Shown here one piece after another: positions 7,735 through 16,937 of a DNA stretch of 64,000 nucleotides. The notes beneath the pieces are model-generated. The model saw only the letters and a list, made by a program, of their open reading frames with translations. It made no database searches and was not told the DNA's origin. Each line of letters opens with the position of its first letter. The stretch's first letter is position 1. This DNA is from Hornefia butyriciproducens (GTDB lineage: Bacteria > Bacillota > Clostridia > Peptostreptococcales > Anaerovoracaceae). Location of the stretch: positions 81,653-145,652 of the forward strand of contig NZ_VUMZ01000007.1 of the NCBI RefSeq assembly GCF_009695915.1, written 5' to 3'. A program made the position numbers and the translations under genes.

Positions 7735-8277
7735 ATGAAATGGGTATGTTCAGTTTGCGGATACGTTTATGAAGGACCGGAACCCCCGGCACAGTGCCCG
7801 GTATGCAAGGTTCCTGCAGATAAGTTTGTGAAGCAGGAGGACGAGGTTTCCTGGGCGGACCAGCATGTGGTCGGCGTTGCCAAGGGCGTAGATCAGGAGA
7901 TCGTAGACGGTCTGAAGGCGAACTTTGAGGGCGAGTGCTCCGAAGTCGGAATGTATCTTGCGATGGCGAGAGTAGCGCACAGAGAAGGTTATCCGGAAGT
8001 CGGCCTGTACTACGAAAAGGCCGCTTACGAGGAGGCTGAGCACGCAGCGAAATTTGCAGAGCTGCTGGGCGAAGTCCTGACGGATTCCACCGAAAAGAAC
8101 CTGTCCATGAGAGTGGATGCGGAAGCAGGTGCCTGCAAGGGCAAGAAGGATCTGGCGACCAGAGCCAAGGAGCTTGGTCTTGACGCGATCCATGACACCG
8201 TCCACGAAATGTGCAAGGACGAGGCGAGACACGGTGCGGCCTTCAAGGGACTGCTTGACAGATACTTCGGCAAATAA
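7735..8277 (+). CDS. Reverse-type rubrerythrin (N-terminal rubredoxin, C-terminal ferritin-like di-iron domain)
   Basis: Peroxide-reducing non-haem iron protein of anaerobes. Residues 1-35 form a rubredoxin domain with two CxxC pairs ([12 protein letters not shown] and CPVC). The rest is a four-helix di-iron domain with [25 protein letters not shown] and [15 protein letters not shown], giving the two ExxH ligand sets. The rubredoxin-first order is that of clostridial revRbr proteins, which act as NADH-peroxidase terminal components. 180 residues. Start at 7735 because GGAGGT is 8 nt away; the ATG at 7729 is only 2 nt from it. Single-gene unit with a strong terminator. Confidence 0.95.
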   Translation: MKWVCSVCGYVYEGPEPPAQCPVCKVPADKFVKQEDEVSWADQHVVGVAKGVDQEIVDGLKANFEGECSEVGMYLAMARVAHREGYPEVGLYYEKAAYEEAEHAAKFAELLGEVLTDSTEKNLSMRVDAEAGACKGKKDLATRAKELGLDAIHDTVHEMCKDEARHGAAFKGLLDRYFGK

Positions 8278-8363
8278 AAATATACAGAGAAGGATGAAAT
8301 TCCTGTCAGTCGCTCGTCCGCAGGCGAGCCCGGGACAGGTACCATCCCCGAGCTCATAAAAGG

Positions 8364-8406
8364 AGCCGCTGCATCAGACGGTTTAGCGATGATGCAGCGG
8401 CTTTTT
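8364..8406. terminator. Intrinsic terminator after rubrerythrin, possibly bidirectional
   Basis: 13-bp stem beginning AGCCGCTGCATCA (8364-8376) paired with 8390-8402, followed by T residues on the plus strand. On the minus strand CCTTTTATG follows, so it may also stop the dusB transcript. Confidence 0.85.
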
Positions 8407-8521
8407 ACGTCCTTATATTATCTTGTCTTGTGTCTTTTCTTCTCTCTTCGGTGCCTGCGGGGCTGCAGCCGTTATGGGTTCAGTCTCAAGCGCTCAGCGA
8501 ATTCGCAGACAAAGCCTGGCG

Positions 8522-9526
8522 CTAAAGTCCTTTGATGATCCTTCGCAGCTCGTCCACATCCGTAATCTGGTTCACCTGCCGGCGAAAGGCTGCGCTTCCC
8601 GGAATTCCGCGGATATACCATCCGCAGATCTTGCGCATCTCCCGAACCGCCGTGTAGTCGCCCTTCCAGCCGGTCAGGTCATCCAGATGGCGCAGCAGCA
8701 TTTCCCGGATCTCCTGAAGCGATGGCGGCGGAACAGGCGGAAGTCCCTGCCAGTCGCGGCTGAGATCGCGGAAAAGCCATGGATTTCCCAGCGCACCCCG
8801 GCCGATCATCACCAGGTCGCAGCCCGTCTGTTCCATCATCGCGCGGGCAGAGGAAACATCGGTCACATCGCCGTTTCCGATGACCGGAATCTTTACCGCC
8901 TGCTTAACTGCCGCAATCGCGTCCCAATCCGCCTTTCCGGTATATAACTGTGCACGGGTCCTTCCGTGAACCGCTACCGCGGCTCCGCCGCCGGCTTCAA
9001 TCGCCTTGGCCGTTTCCACTGCGTTATTCTCGCCTGCACCGTAGCCGATCCGGATCTTCGCCGTAACAGGCTTTGTCGTATGCGCCACCGCCGTAGCAAC
9101 GATCCTCTCAATCCTGACGGGATCCTTCAGCAGCGCGGAACCGTCACCGTTGCGCACCACCTTCGGCATGGGACAGCCCATATTGATATCCAGCAGAGCG
9201 TGGCCGTACTGCTCCAGTTTCTCCGCCGCGAAGGCGATGACCTCCGGTTCGCTGCCGAAAATCTGACAGGCGGTCGGGCCCTCGTCATCATACAGCGCCA
9301 GAAGCTTTTCCGTCTTCCGGTCGCCGTAATACATTCCCTTGGCGCTGACCATTTCCGAATACGTCAAAGACGCCCCCATCTGCCGGCAGATGCGCCGCAT
9401 GGGAGCGTCGGTAATTCCCGCCAGAGGTGCGAGGACAAAGGGATTCTCCAGCTTCAGTTTCCCGATGGATACACATTCCCCTGCCTTCGCTTCTCTCGTT
9501 CCGATGTCTGTTTCGTTATGATTCAT
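8522..9526 (-). CDS. dusB: tRNA-dihydrouridine synthase, DusB type
   Basis: Flavin enzyme that reduces uridines in the tRNA D-loop. TIM-barrel motifs: VLAPLAGITDAPMRRICRQMGA (FMN site), the YSEMVSAKGM strand, DINMGCPMPKVVRNGDGSALL with the catalytic Cys, AVHGRTRAQLYTGKADW, and PVIGNGDV...MIGRGALGNPWLF for phosphate binding. 334 residues, normal. Its ATG overlaps the coaX stop by 4 bp. It ends the tilS-ftsH-pucR-coaX-dusB run, an order seen in many Firmicutes. Confidence 0.94.
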   Translation of the reverse strand: MNHNETDIGTREAKAGECVSIGKLKLENPFVLAPLAGITDAPMRRICRQMGASLTYSEMVSAKGMYYGDRKTEKLLALYDDEGPTACQIFGSEPEVIAFAAEKLEQYGHALLDINMGCPMPKVVRNGDGSALLKDPVRIERIVATAVAHTTKPVTAKIRIGYGAGENNAVETAKAIEAGGGAAVAVHGRTRAQLYTGKADWDAIAAVKQAVKIPVIGNGDVTDVSSARAMMEQTGCDLVMIGRGALGNPWLFRDLSRDWQGLPPVPPPSLQEIREMLLRHLDDLTGWKGDYTAVREMRKICGWYIRGIPGSAAFRRQVNQITDVDELRRIIKGL

Positions 9527-10362
9527 CGCGTCTCTTTATCACAATCACATTTCATTTTATCTTTGTGGATATGGCGGCTGCGGCGGTTCTTGCGGTAAAT
9601 GATCTCCAGACCCTCGAGAGTCAGAAGCTTGTCCACATAATCGATGCATCCGACGCCGCTTTCAATCATGGAGGCCAGACCGCCGGTGGCGACCACCTTG
9701 ACCGGCCTGTCTGTATCGGTCAGTTCCTCCAGTTCCTTCTTCATCTTACGCACCATGAATTCCACCATACCCATGTGTCCGTATATCAGTCCCGACTGCA
9801 TACTCTGAATAGTGTTTCTGCAGATGGCCGTTCCCGGCTCCTCCAGTTCCACCTTCGGAAGCATCGCAGTCTTCTGGAAAAGCGCCTCCGAGGAAATTTT
9901 CAGTCCCGGCGCGATAGTTCCGCCGAGATATTCCGCCTTGTCGGTAATCGCGCAGAACGTGGTCGCGGTGCCGAAATCGATGATGATCAGAGGCCCGCCG
10001 TACTTGTTATATGCGGCGACGGCGTTCACGATCCGGTCCGCCCCCACCTGCTTGGGATTGTCATACTTCACAATCAGCCCGGTCTTGACACCGGACTCCA
10101 CCACGATGGCTCTCCTGTTGAAATACTTCTGCGACATGTGCTGTACCGTAAACAGCACTGACGGGACGACGGTGGAAATAATCACATCCCGGACCTCGCT
10201 CATCACCAGTCCTTCATAATCAAAGAGCTGGCGGACAAGCATGCCGTATTCGTCCGCGCTTTTGTTGGGATCCGTCTCGATCCTCCAGTTCGTCACCAGC
10301 TTTCCGTCTTTGAACACTCCAAGTACGGTATTGCTGTTTCCAATGTCAAAGGCTAATAACAT
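9523..10362 (-). CDS. coaX: Type III pantothenate kinase CoaX
   Basis: First enzyme of coenzyme A synthesis: ATP plus pantothenate to 4'-phosphopantothenate. The ASKHA-fold signature begins LLAFDIGNSNTVLGVF (phosphate-binding Asp), with the later IIIDFGTATTFCAI and GGTIAPGLKISSEALF segments and a VVATGGLASMIESG strand. Residues GVKTGLIVKYDNPKQVGADR are the pantothenate/monovalent cation region. 279 residues with an extra basic tail of about 20. AAGGAG precedes the ATG. Sits 18 bp after the pucR-type gene and overlaps dusB. Confidence 0.94.
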   Translation of the reverse strand: MLLAFDIGNSNTVLGVFKDGKLVTNWRIETDPNKSADEYGMLVRQLFDYEGLVMSEVRDVIISTVVPSVLFTVQHMSQKYFNRRAIVVESGVKTGLIVKYDNPKQVGADRIVNAVAAYNKYGGPLIIIDFGTATTFCAITDKAEYLGGTIAPGLKISSEALFQKTAMLPKVELEEPGTAICRNTIQSMQSGLIYGHMGMVEFMVRKMKKELEELTDTDRPVKVVATGGLASMIESGVGCIDYVDKLLTLEGLEIIYRKNRRSRHIHKDKMKCDCDKETR

Positions 10363-10380
10363 CTTCTCCTTATCCTTCAG

Positions 10381-11961
10381 TTATTTAACGACTCTCTCCA
10401 GTCTTTTCAGCGCCAGGGCCATCGTGAGACCCGGGATAACACGATTCCCGGTAATCTCCGCGCCCAGAATCTCATTAATTCTCTTCAGTCTGTACTGAAC
10501 TGTATTCGTATGGATTCCCATAAACACACTGGTCTTGCTGCTGTTCATGCCCGCATCGAGCACAAAGGTCTCCAGCGTTTCCAGAAGCTGTCGCGCTTTA
10601 TTCTCTCCGACCTCACGCCTGAACGGCTCCAGAAGATCCATATAGTTTTTCTTCAGGTAACCTCCCTGTACCTGCAGGTTGATGCAGTTGGAAACCAGCG
10701 CCAGCTCATATTTTGTAAACACCCTCTTGTACGGGAAGACGCTCTCCACGAAGGTCCAGGTCTCACCGATCAGACGGAACGCATCCGCCGCACCCTCGAT
10801 ACCGTCGATTCCGGTGGCGTGGAAAATCCGCACTGTCTTGTTGCCCTCCTTCAGGCGGTCAAACAGATGAAGAACGCCCATTTTCTGTGTGGTTTCGCTG
10901 TCCTCCGGTTTGTTCCCGTTTTTCAGGATCACGCCGTAGGTTTCCTCACCCTCCGCGATACACATGACTTCGAGATTTTCCTCCCGCTCGCAGGCCGCTA
11001 TGATTTCATGCCCCTCAGGAGTCTCGATCCCTTTCGCATAGAACACGCCGAGGATGTTCTCACTCACGATTTCCATCTCGTCCTTGAGCGAGTAGGCAAG
11101 ACTTTTGTTGGAGCGGATCAGCGCCTTGATAAATTCCGCCCTCACATCCCGCTCCGGCGTGTACTTCCACATACCCATGGCCAGCTCGATGATTTCCGCC
11201 AGTTTAGTGATCTCTCCGGCAGAATAATTGTCGTCGTTATCCACGATGAACAAAAAATATTTCTCACTGTTTATGGTAATCGGGCCCCAGTAGGTGAGCA
11301 CACCGTTGACATCGATAAAGGTGTAGATGCCCGACTTCTCCACGTCTCGTTCTTTTCCGGCGCGTATGGCGTCAGCGATGGTTGTCCTCTGCCGCGTCTC
11401 CACCGTCAGAATCGGGTTGAAATCTCTGGACAGGAGCACCACCTGAAATTCATTGCTGACCGCCGCCTCCTTCAATGCTGCCTGGAAACTGTTATGCTTT
11501 TCAAAATCCAGCAGATGGTAGATCGTGTTGTTAATCAGCCCGTTCTTGAAATTATCGCCGTAGAGCAGCTTGTCCATCACCTGCTCGATCGCTTCGGAAT
11601 ACACCGCTTTGTTATCCGGCGGAATCACGATAAGCGGAAGCCCGGACTCCTCAGCCGCCGCCACAACGGCTTTGTTCAAAGAGTCCGCTCCCTGAGGCAG
11701 ATGAAACACCGCCAGCGCGGCGACGCCGGCTTTCCCCAGCGCCTGAACGATCCTCGTCTTCTCCTCGTCCGTGGGCACGCCGCGGAAAGAGGTGAGCAGA
11801 AGCTGCTCCCTGACGCCGTTCTCCGCTGCTGCTGCATCAGCATTGTCAGCGTCAAGAAAGGAAATGGACCGCACTCTGTTGTCAATATTCCTTTTGCCTG
11901 CCAGCAATACGCCCGGTGTAAACGCTTCCAGCTCCAGGCAATCCTTTACAGTAACTTTCAC
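10381..11961 (-). CDS. PucR-family transcriptional regulator
   Basis: 526 residues. N-terminal PucR-like ligand domain (about residues 5-125), a variable middle region, and C-terminal helix-turn-helix (HTH_30) LLETLETFVLDAGMNSSKTSVFMGIHTNTVQYRLKRINEILG near residues 455-500. Family members sense purine or amino-acid-related metabolites, but the ligand cannot be inferred. GTG start overlaps the ftsH stop (GTGA). Its position inside a housekeeping operon, between ftsH and coaX, is unusual for a PucR regulator and may mean it has a general nutritional role. Confidence 0.88.
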   Translation of the reverse strand: MKVTVKDCLELEAFTPGVLLAGKRNIDNRVRSISFLDADNADAAAAENGVREQLLLTSFRGVPTDEEKTRIVQALGKAGVAALAVFHLPQGADSLNKAVVAAAEESGLPLIVIPPDNKAVYSEAIEQVMDKLLYGDNFKNGLINNTIYHLLDFEKHNSFQAALKEAAVSNEFQVVLLSRDFNPILTVETRQRTTIADAIRAGKERDVEKSGIYTFIDVNGVLTYWGPITINSEKYFLFIVDNDDNYSAGEITKLAEIIELAMGMWKYTPERDVRAEFIKALIRSNKSLAYSLKDEMEIVSENILGVFYAKGIETPEGHEIIAACEREENLEVMCIAEGEETYGVILKNGNKPEDSETTQKMGVLHLFDRLKEGNKTVRIFHATGIDGIEGAADAFRLIGETWTFVESVFPYKRVFTKYELALVSNCINLQVQGGYLKKNYMDLLEPFRREVGENKARQLLETLETFVLDAGMNSSKTSVFMGIHTNTVQYRLKRINEILGAEITGNRVIPGLTMALALKRLERVVK

Positions 11962-14099
11962 AGCCGTTCGCCTTCTTTCTCATCCGCAGAATTCTCCCCC
12001 TCCGGGTTATTCTCCTCTGTCCGGCGCGGTGCATCCTGAGCCTCCGGTGCATCCTGCTCCGGGCTCTCTGCCTCCGGCTCCGGCTCACTCTGTGCCGGAG
12101 TGCTCTGTACCTCCGGTTCGTCCGGTTCGTCGTCATCGTTCAGGTAATCGGTGTCGTATCTGGCAAGTTCCGCTGCCAGGCGCGCCTCCTCTTCCCTGCG
12201 CAGACGCTCTGACTCTTCCGCCTCCCGGGCATTCTGCCGACGGATCTCAGCCTCTTTTTCCATGACCTGCTGCTCCAGTTCCTCCGCGGTCACCTTCCCC
12301 GTGTACAGAGCCTCAAACTGCTCACCGTCCAGGGTTTCGACACGCATCAGAGCCTGTGCAACACGTTCCAGCTTGTCCATATTCTCCTGCAGGATTTTTT
12401 CCGTCATGCTGTACGCTTCCTCAATAATCCTGCGCACCTCGGTATCGATCTCCATCGCGACGCCCTCTGAATAGGACTTTGTCTTAGAATAGTCCCGTCC
12501 GAGGAAGACATCGCTGGAATCACTGTAATTCACCGGTCCGATCTTGGAGCTGAACCCGTACTTGGTAACCATGTCGCGGGCCGTCTCCGTCGCCCTCTGA
12601 ATATCGTTGCTCGCTCCGGTGCTGATATCATCCAGCGTCAGCGCTTCTGCCACTCGGCCGCCCAGAAGGTGCTGGATCTCATGCTCCATGTCCTTCTTGG
12701 TTCCATAAGAGCGATCCTCCGTAGGCAAAGACATCGTGAAACCTCCGGCCTGCCCTCTGGGGATGATGGTGATCTGATGAACCGGATCGGAACCCGGAAT
12801 ACTCCGCATCACAATCGCGTGGCCCGCCTCGTGATACGCCGTCAGTCTCTTTTCTTTTTCGCTGATCACACGGCTCTTCTTGGCGGGGCCGGCGATCACC
12901 TTGGTCGTCGCCTCCTCGATTTCCGCCATGCGGATTCTCCTGCCGTTTCTTCTGGCCGTAATCAGCGCCGCCTCGTTCAGCAGATTCTCCAGGTCCGCCG
13001 GCGTGAAGCCCGGAGTTCTTCTGGCCAGGATCTCCGGCGAAACCTCCTCTGACAGCGGTTTGTCCTTGGAGTGAACACGGATTATCTCCTCTCTGCCCTT
13101 AACGTCCGGAATGCCGATGACAATCTGACGGTCAAAGCGTCCCGGTCTCAGCAGAGCCGGATCCAGAACGTCCGGACGGTTTGTCGCGGCCAGAATGATG
13201 ATACCGGAATTCTCTCCGAATCCGTCCATCTCAACCAGCAGCTGATTCAGCGTCTGCTCCCGCTCGTCGTTGCCGCCGCCCAGTCCGGCGCCTCTCTGAC
13301 GTCCCACCGCGTCGATCTCGTCGATAAACACGATGCAGGGCGCATTTTTCTTGGCCTGCTCGAACAGGTCTCTGACACGGGACGCACCGACGCCGACAAA
13401 CATTTCAACAAAGTCGGAGCCGCTGATCGTAAAGAACGGCACTCCCGCTTCGCCCGCTGTCGCCCGCGACACGTAGGTTTTTCCTGTTCCCGGAGGGCCG
13501 ACCAGCAGGATTCCCTTGGGGATTCGCGCGCCGACCTCCTGATATTTCCTCGGATCCTTGAGGAAGTCCACGACCTCTTCAAGTTCCTCCTTCTCCTCTT
13601 TCAGACCCGCGACATCCGCGAAGGTAATCACCTTCCCGTCGCCCTTATACAGTCTGGCCTTGCTCTTTCCGAACTGGAACGCCTTGCCGTTGCCTCCCTG
13701 ATTCATCATCAGATAGAACAGGAAGCCGAGGGCGATCACCATAATAATGGTGGGCAGTATCTGCAGAATCGCACTGCCTGAGCTCGGCGGCTTGCTGTAA
13801 TAGGAAATTTTGCCGCTGCTGATTCCCTTGGTGATATATTTCTGGAACAGCCACTGCTCATCCACGATGTTGTTGCAGTAGGCGTACACATATTCCTTGT
13901 CGCCGATCTTTCCCGTAACCTTATAGTCCGAGCCGATGCTGATTTCGGTAATCTTTCCCTGCTCCAGGTACTGCACCAGCGTGGAATATCTTACCTTCTT
14001 GTTGCTGGCGCCGGCGCCGCCCTTGTACAGAACTGCCGCACCGAGAACCAGTCCGAATATCACGAGATATATGACGATGTTCTTCGCAAATCGTTTCAA
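11958..14099 (-). CDS. ftsH: ATP-dependent zinc metalloprotease FtsH
   Basis: Membrane-bound AAA protease that degrades misfolded membrane proteins and short-lived regulators. Two membrane segments flank a ~80-residue external domain; then Walker A GPPGTGKT (about residue 201), Walker [12 protein letters not shown], second-region-of-homology [23 protein letters not shown], and the zinc site HEAGH (about residues 423-427). The last ~75 residues are a Glu/Pro/Asp-rich tail, longer than usual. I chose a TTG at 14099 because GGAGGG lies 10 nt upstream and family proteins start at this point; an in-frame TTG at 14156 (732 residues) has no ribosome site. Confidence 0.94.
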   Translation of the reverse strand: MKRFAKNIVIYLVIFGLVLGAAVLYKGGAGASNKKVRYSTLVQYLEQGKITEISIGSDYKVTGKIGDKEYVYAYCNNIVDEQWLFQKYITKGISSGKISYYSKPPSSGSAILQILPTIIMVIALGFLFYLMMNQGGNGKAFQFGKSKARLYKGDGKVITFADVAGLKEEKEELEEVVDFLKDPRKYQEVGARIPKGILLVGPPGTGKTYVSRATAGEAGVPFFTISGSDFVEMFVGVGASRVRDLFEQAKKNAPCIVFIDEIDAVGRQRGAGLGGGNDEREQTLNQLLVEMDGFGENSGIIILAATNRPDVLDPALLRPGRFDRQIVIGIPDVKGREEIIRVHSKDKPLSEEVSPEILARRTPGFTPADLENLLNEAALITARRNGRRIRMAEIEEATTKVIAGPAKKSRVISEKEKRLTAYHEAGHAIVMRSIPGSDPVHQITIIPRGQAGGFTMSLPTEDRSYGTKKDMEHEIQHLLGGRVAEALTLDDISTGASNDIQRATETARDMVTKYGFSSKIGPVNYSDSSDVFLGRDYSKTKSYSEGVAMEIDTEVRRIIEEAYSMTEKILQENMDKLERVAQALMRVETLDGEQFEALYTGKVTAEELEQQVMEKEAEIRRQNAREAEESERLRREEEARLAAELARYDTDYLNDDDEPDEPEVQSTPAQSEPEPEAESPEQDAPEAQDAPRRTEENNPEGENSADEKEGERL

Positions 14100-14174
14100 T
14101 TTTCTGTTTCCCTCCGCTGTATTCTCTTTGAGTTTTAATTTGTTTTTTTCTAACAAATTAACTCATTAATTTTA

Positions 14175-15575
14175 TCATACTATACCAATTATTTCAACCG
14201 TAATCACTCTTTTTGTATCCGGAGACAAAGCATAATTCGCACTGTACCGCGGCCGCGACGGACCGCAGTCTCCCCGGGGAATGAACAGAACCTCCCTGCC
14301 GATGGCGACAAGCGGGATCCGATCTCGTTTTTCCTTCGGAATCTTCTCGTCCACAAAGAGATCCTGGATTTTCTTCCGACCCCCGCGGATTCCCAGAAAA
14401 TCTCCGCTCCCACGCGTCCGCAGCGTGATTTTTGTAACAAAATCCGATCCGTATGCGTCTTCAAGCGCATCCGCGTCAAACACCGCGGCCCCCGGCGGAA
14501 AATCCGCTTCCTCTGCAGGAAGAACGGTCAGCGCAAGCCTGACATGCGCCGGTTCCGCTTCCGCGGCCCGTGACGGCGCACGCAGCACCAGCCGGCCGTA
14601 TTCCATACAGGCCCGATAGCCGTGAGGCAGATCTGCCGAGGCAGATGGTGACCCGCTTCGGAGAATTGCTTCAATCCCACTGTAATGGGCAGATGTCATA
14701 TCCTGAAACAGTCCCAGCGTTCCCAGCGCCTTCCCGATTATATGCTTCCGCAGCGCAGGATGCAGCTCCGCCAGATCTTTGCGGAAGCACAGTCCGGTCT
14801 CGCCCCGACGCTCCATTCCCTCTTTCATGTATGCCGCCGCCATCGTGTCCAGATAATCTCTGGTCTCTGCCGCCGATCGTCCCAGCCTCAGAATCGCCTC
14901 CCGTATATGGGGGTTGTACTGCCTGAGCGCCGGCATCAGCTCCAGCCGGATCCGGTTTCTGGCGTACTCGGTCGACGCGTTGGTCCGGTCTGTCCGGGGC
15001 TGCAGGTCGTGTTCTCTGCAATACTCCAGTATCCGGGATTTGGGGATCTCCAGCAGAGGACGGATGATCCGGAAACCGGCCTCGTCCTCCCGTTCTGCCG
15101 CCATCCCCGAGAGGCCGCCGACTCCCGTGCCCCGCATCAGGCGGAACATAATCGTTTCTGCCTGATCGTCCGCATTATGAGCCAGAGCGACGGCGATATC
15201 CTTCCGATCTACGCCCTGTTCGCAGAGAGCCTCTGCCCTGGCGCGGAAGGCTTCATAACGCATCCATCTTCCGGTTTCCTCTGTCGTTTCACCCCGGGCC
15301 TCCGCCGCGGCGCGGCAGTCAAACTCCACTGAATAGCAGTCCAGCCCGCTCTCCCGGCAGAGCCGTTCTACAAAGGCCTGGTCTGCCTCCGCCTCTCCCG
15401 GGCGGATTTTGTGATTGACGTGAACCGGATACAGCTTCAGGTCCAGCTCTGCGGAAAGATTTTTCAACACACTAAAAAGGCACATAGAATCCGGACCTCC
15501 TGAAAGTCCGATCACAATGTGCTGGTGTTCTCTTATCAGGCTGCTGTTTCTGACAGCGTCTACTACGGTATTCAT
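14175..15575 (-). CDS. tilS: tRNA(Ile)-lysidine synthase TilS
   Basis: Converts C34 of the CAU-anticodon tRNA-Ile to lysidine with ATP and lysine, essential for AUA decoding. N-type ATP pyrophosphatase PP-loop IGLSGGPDSMCLF is at about residues 22-34, followed by the HVNHKIRPGEAEADQAF and ALAHNADDQAETIMFRLMRGTG segments. The C-terminal domain has LRTRGSGDFLGIRGGRKKIQDLFVDEKIPKEKRDRIPL, normal for full-length TilS (466 residues). There is no ribosome site: the -10 box lies only 6 nt before the ATG, so the mRNA is probably leaderless. Confidence 0.93.
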   Translation of the reverse strand: MNTVVDAVRNSSLIREHQHIVIGLSGGPDSMCLFSVLKNLSAELDLKLYPVHVNHKIRPGEAEADQAFVERLCRESGLDCYSVEFDCRAAAEARGETTEETGRWMRYEAFRARAEALCEQGVDRKDIAVALAHNADDQAETIMFRLMRGTGVGGLSGMAAEREDEAGFRIIRPLLEIPKSRILEYCREHDLQPRTDRTNASTEYARNRIRLELMPALRQYNPHIREAILRLGRSAAETRDYLDTMAAAYMKEGMERRGETGLCFRKDLAELHPALRKHIIGKALGTLGLFQDMTSAHYSGIEAILRSGSPSASADLPHGYRACMEYGRLVLRAPSRAAEAEPAHVRLALTVLPAEEADFPPGAAVFDADALEDAYGSDFVTKITLRTRGSGDFLGIRGGRKKIQDLFVDEKIPKEKRDRIPLVAIGREVLFIPRGDCGPSRPRYSANYALSPDTKRVITVEIIGIV

Positions 15576-15581
15576 GGTTGT

Positions 15582-15609
15582 ATTATACCATTCCGGCGGG
15601 CAGATTCAA
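15582..15609 (-). promoter_or_regulatory. Promoter of the tilS-dusB operon, placed for a leaderless mRNA
   Basis: Minus strand TTGAAT (15609-15604), 16 bp, TATAAT (15587-15582). The last base of the -10 is 6 nt before the tilS ATG (15575), so transcription should start at or next to the A of the start codon. Confidence 0.6.
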
Positions 15610-15686
15610 ACAGAAAATCGGTTTCAGCCGGAACATTTCACAGTACCTTCACATCCTGTCTCCGCCTGTCACATCCGGGAAGAAAA

Positions 15687-15908
15687 TCACTTCTCTTCTG
15701 CAGCATCATCGTCCGGAATATACTTCACGATTCCTTCGATAGGACATTGATAAATATTGCAGAGATCGTTCAGCGTCGTCGTGTTCACCGGTTTGTTATG
15801 CCGCAACCGGTCGATTGTGGACGAGCTGAAATGATACTCGTTGATCAGAGCATACGTAGTGATTCCCGATTCTTTTGTCCGTTCCCAGAATGGTTCATAA
15901 CTGATCAT
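15687..15908 (-). CDS. Small XRE/Cro-type helix-turn-helix protein (HTH_26 type)
   Basis: 73 residues beginning MISYEPFWERTKESGITTYAL, then a compact helix-turn-helix INEYHFSSSTIDRLRHNKPVNTTTLNDLCNIYQCPIEGIVKYIPDD, the pattern of short Cro/C1-like regulators. Probably a DNA-binding protein of unknown target. The start at 15908 was chosen because family members begin here; only a weak AGGT precedes it, and 8 more in-frame residues could be read from 15932. It sits about 110 bp upstream of tilS on the same strand and is followed by the tilS promoter. Confidence 0.75.
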   Translation of the reverse strand: MISYEPFWERTKESGITTYALINEYHFSSSTIDRLRHNKPVNTTTLNDLCNIYQCPIEGIVKYIPDDDAAEEK

Positions 15909-16037
15909 ACAACCTGCACCGTCCCGGAACAATTATAAAAGGTCAGTCGGCAGGTTGACTATGCTCTATAAAACGACTATACTGTAAAGTACAGGTAACT
16001 CGCGGTTCTCTTCCGCGCAGTCGCTCTGTCTAAAAAT

Positions 16038-16083
16038 CGAAAGAAGCCGTTGCCCCGCCTGTGCGGGGGGACGGCTTCTTTCG
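16038..16083 (-). terminator. Intrinsic terminator of the metG-tatD transcript
   Basis: 13-bp stem CGAAAGAAGCCGT/ACGGCTTCTTTCG with a GC-rich loop that can form an inner hairpin; on the minus strand it is followed by ATTTTTAG. It begins 2 bp after the tatD stop. Confidence 0.85.
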
Positions 16084-16084
16084 T

Positions 16085-16927
16085 TCAGATCCCGTAAAAT
16101 CGTTTTGCATTTTCGCAGGTGATCGCTGCGATATCCTCGTAGCTCATCCCTTTCAATACTGCGACCCGGCGGGCCACATATTCCACATATGGAGGCATGT
16201 TCGGTCTCCCGCGTTTCGGTTCCGGTGCCAGATACGGCGAATCTGTCTCAACCGTCAGAAACTCGGGCGGAATCGTCTGTGCGACCTCGACGGTTCTGCG
16301 GTTGTTCCGGAAGGTGACCGGACCGCAGATCGAAATCGTCGCACCCAGCTTCACATACTGCTCTGCGGTCTCCCGGCTTCCGGAGAAGCAGTGAATCAGC
16401 ACCCTGCTGTCCGGCAGTTCATCCCCGTCCGGCCCCTTTCTGGTCGGAAAGGCCGACTGCCGTTCCCGGCTGAACGCGCCCTCCTCCTTCAGAATCTCCA
16501 TCGTCTCCTGTTCCGCATCTCTGGAATGGATCACGATGGGCAGGGACAGCTCATTGGCCATGCGGATCTGCTCCCGGAACCACTTCCGCTGCACGTCCCG
16601 TTCAGAATTATCATAGTAGAAATCCAGTCCGATCTCACCGATCCCCTTCACCTTCGGATGTTCCGCAAGACTCCGTATTTCCTCCAGCGTGGCGGCGCCG
16701 CTCTCTAGATCCTTTGCATCGTGAGGATGTACGCCGACAACGGCGTAGCACCACTCCCAGGTATCCGCGTCTCTGACCGCCTGCCGGGAAGTCGCGATGT
16801 TTGAGCCTCCGTCCATAACATAAGCTACCGGCGAAGCCTCGATAGCCTCCGCCAGCTTTTTCCGATCCTCCTCTGAAAAGGATTCCTCGTTGATATGCGC
16901 ATGCGCGTCAAATAATATTTTGTCCAT
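16085..16927 (-). CDS. TatD-family metal-dependent hydrolase
   Basis: Metal-dependent hydrolase of the TatD (YcfH-like) family, which act as 3'-5' DNA/RNA exonucleases or D-aminoacyl-tRNA deacylases. Ligand motifs in order: LFDAHAHI, GEIGLDFYYD, PIVIHSRDA, VLIHCFSGS and TVETDSPYLAPEPKRGRPN, all present. 280 residues, slightly longer than usual because of a loop near residues 160-175. AGAGG precedes the ATG. It starts 10 bp after metG stops; the metG-tatD pair is conserved in Firmicutes. Confidence 0.92.
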   Translation of the reverse strand: MDKILFDAHAHINEESFSEEDRKKLAEAIEASPVAYVMDGGSNIATSRQAVRDADTWEWCYAVVGVHPHDAKDLESGAATLEEIRSLAEHPKVKGIGEIGLDFYYDNSERDVQRKWFREQIRMANELSLPIVIHSRDAEQETMEILKEEGAFSRERQSAFPTRKGPDGDELPDSRVLIHCFSGSRETAEQYVKLGATISICGPVTFRNNRRTVEVAQTIPPEFLTVETDSPYLAPEPKRGRPNMPPYVEYVARRVAVLKGMSYEDIAAITCENAKRFYGI

Positions 16928-16937
16928 GGAAATGCCT

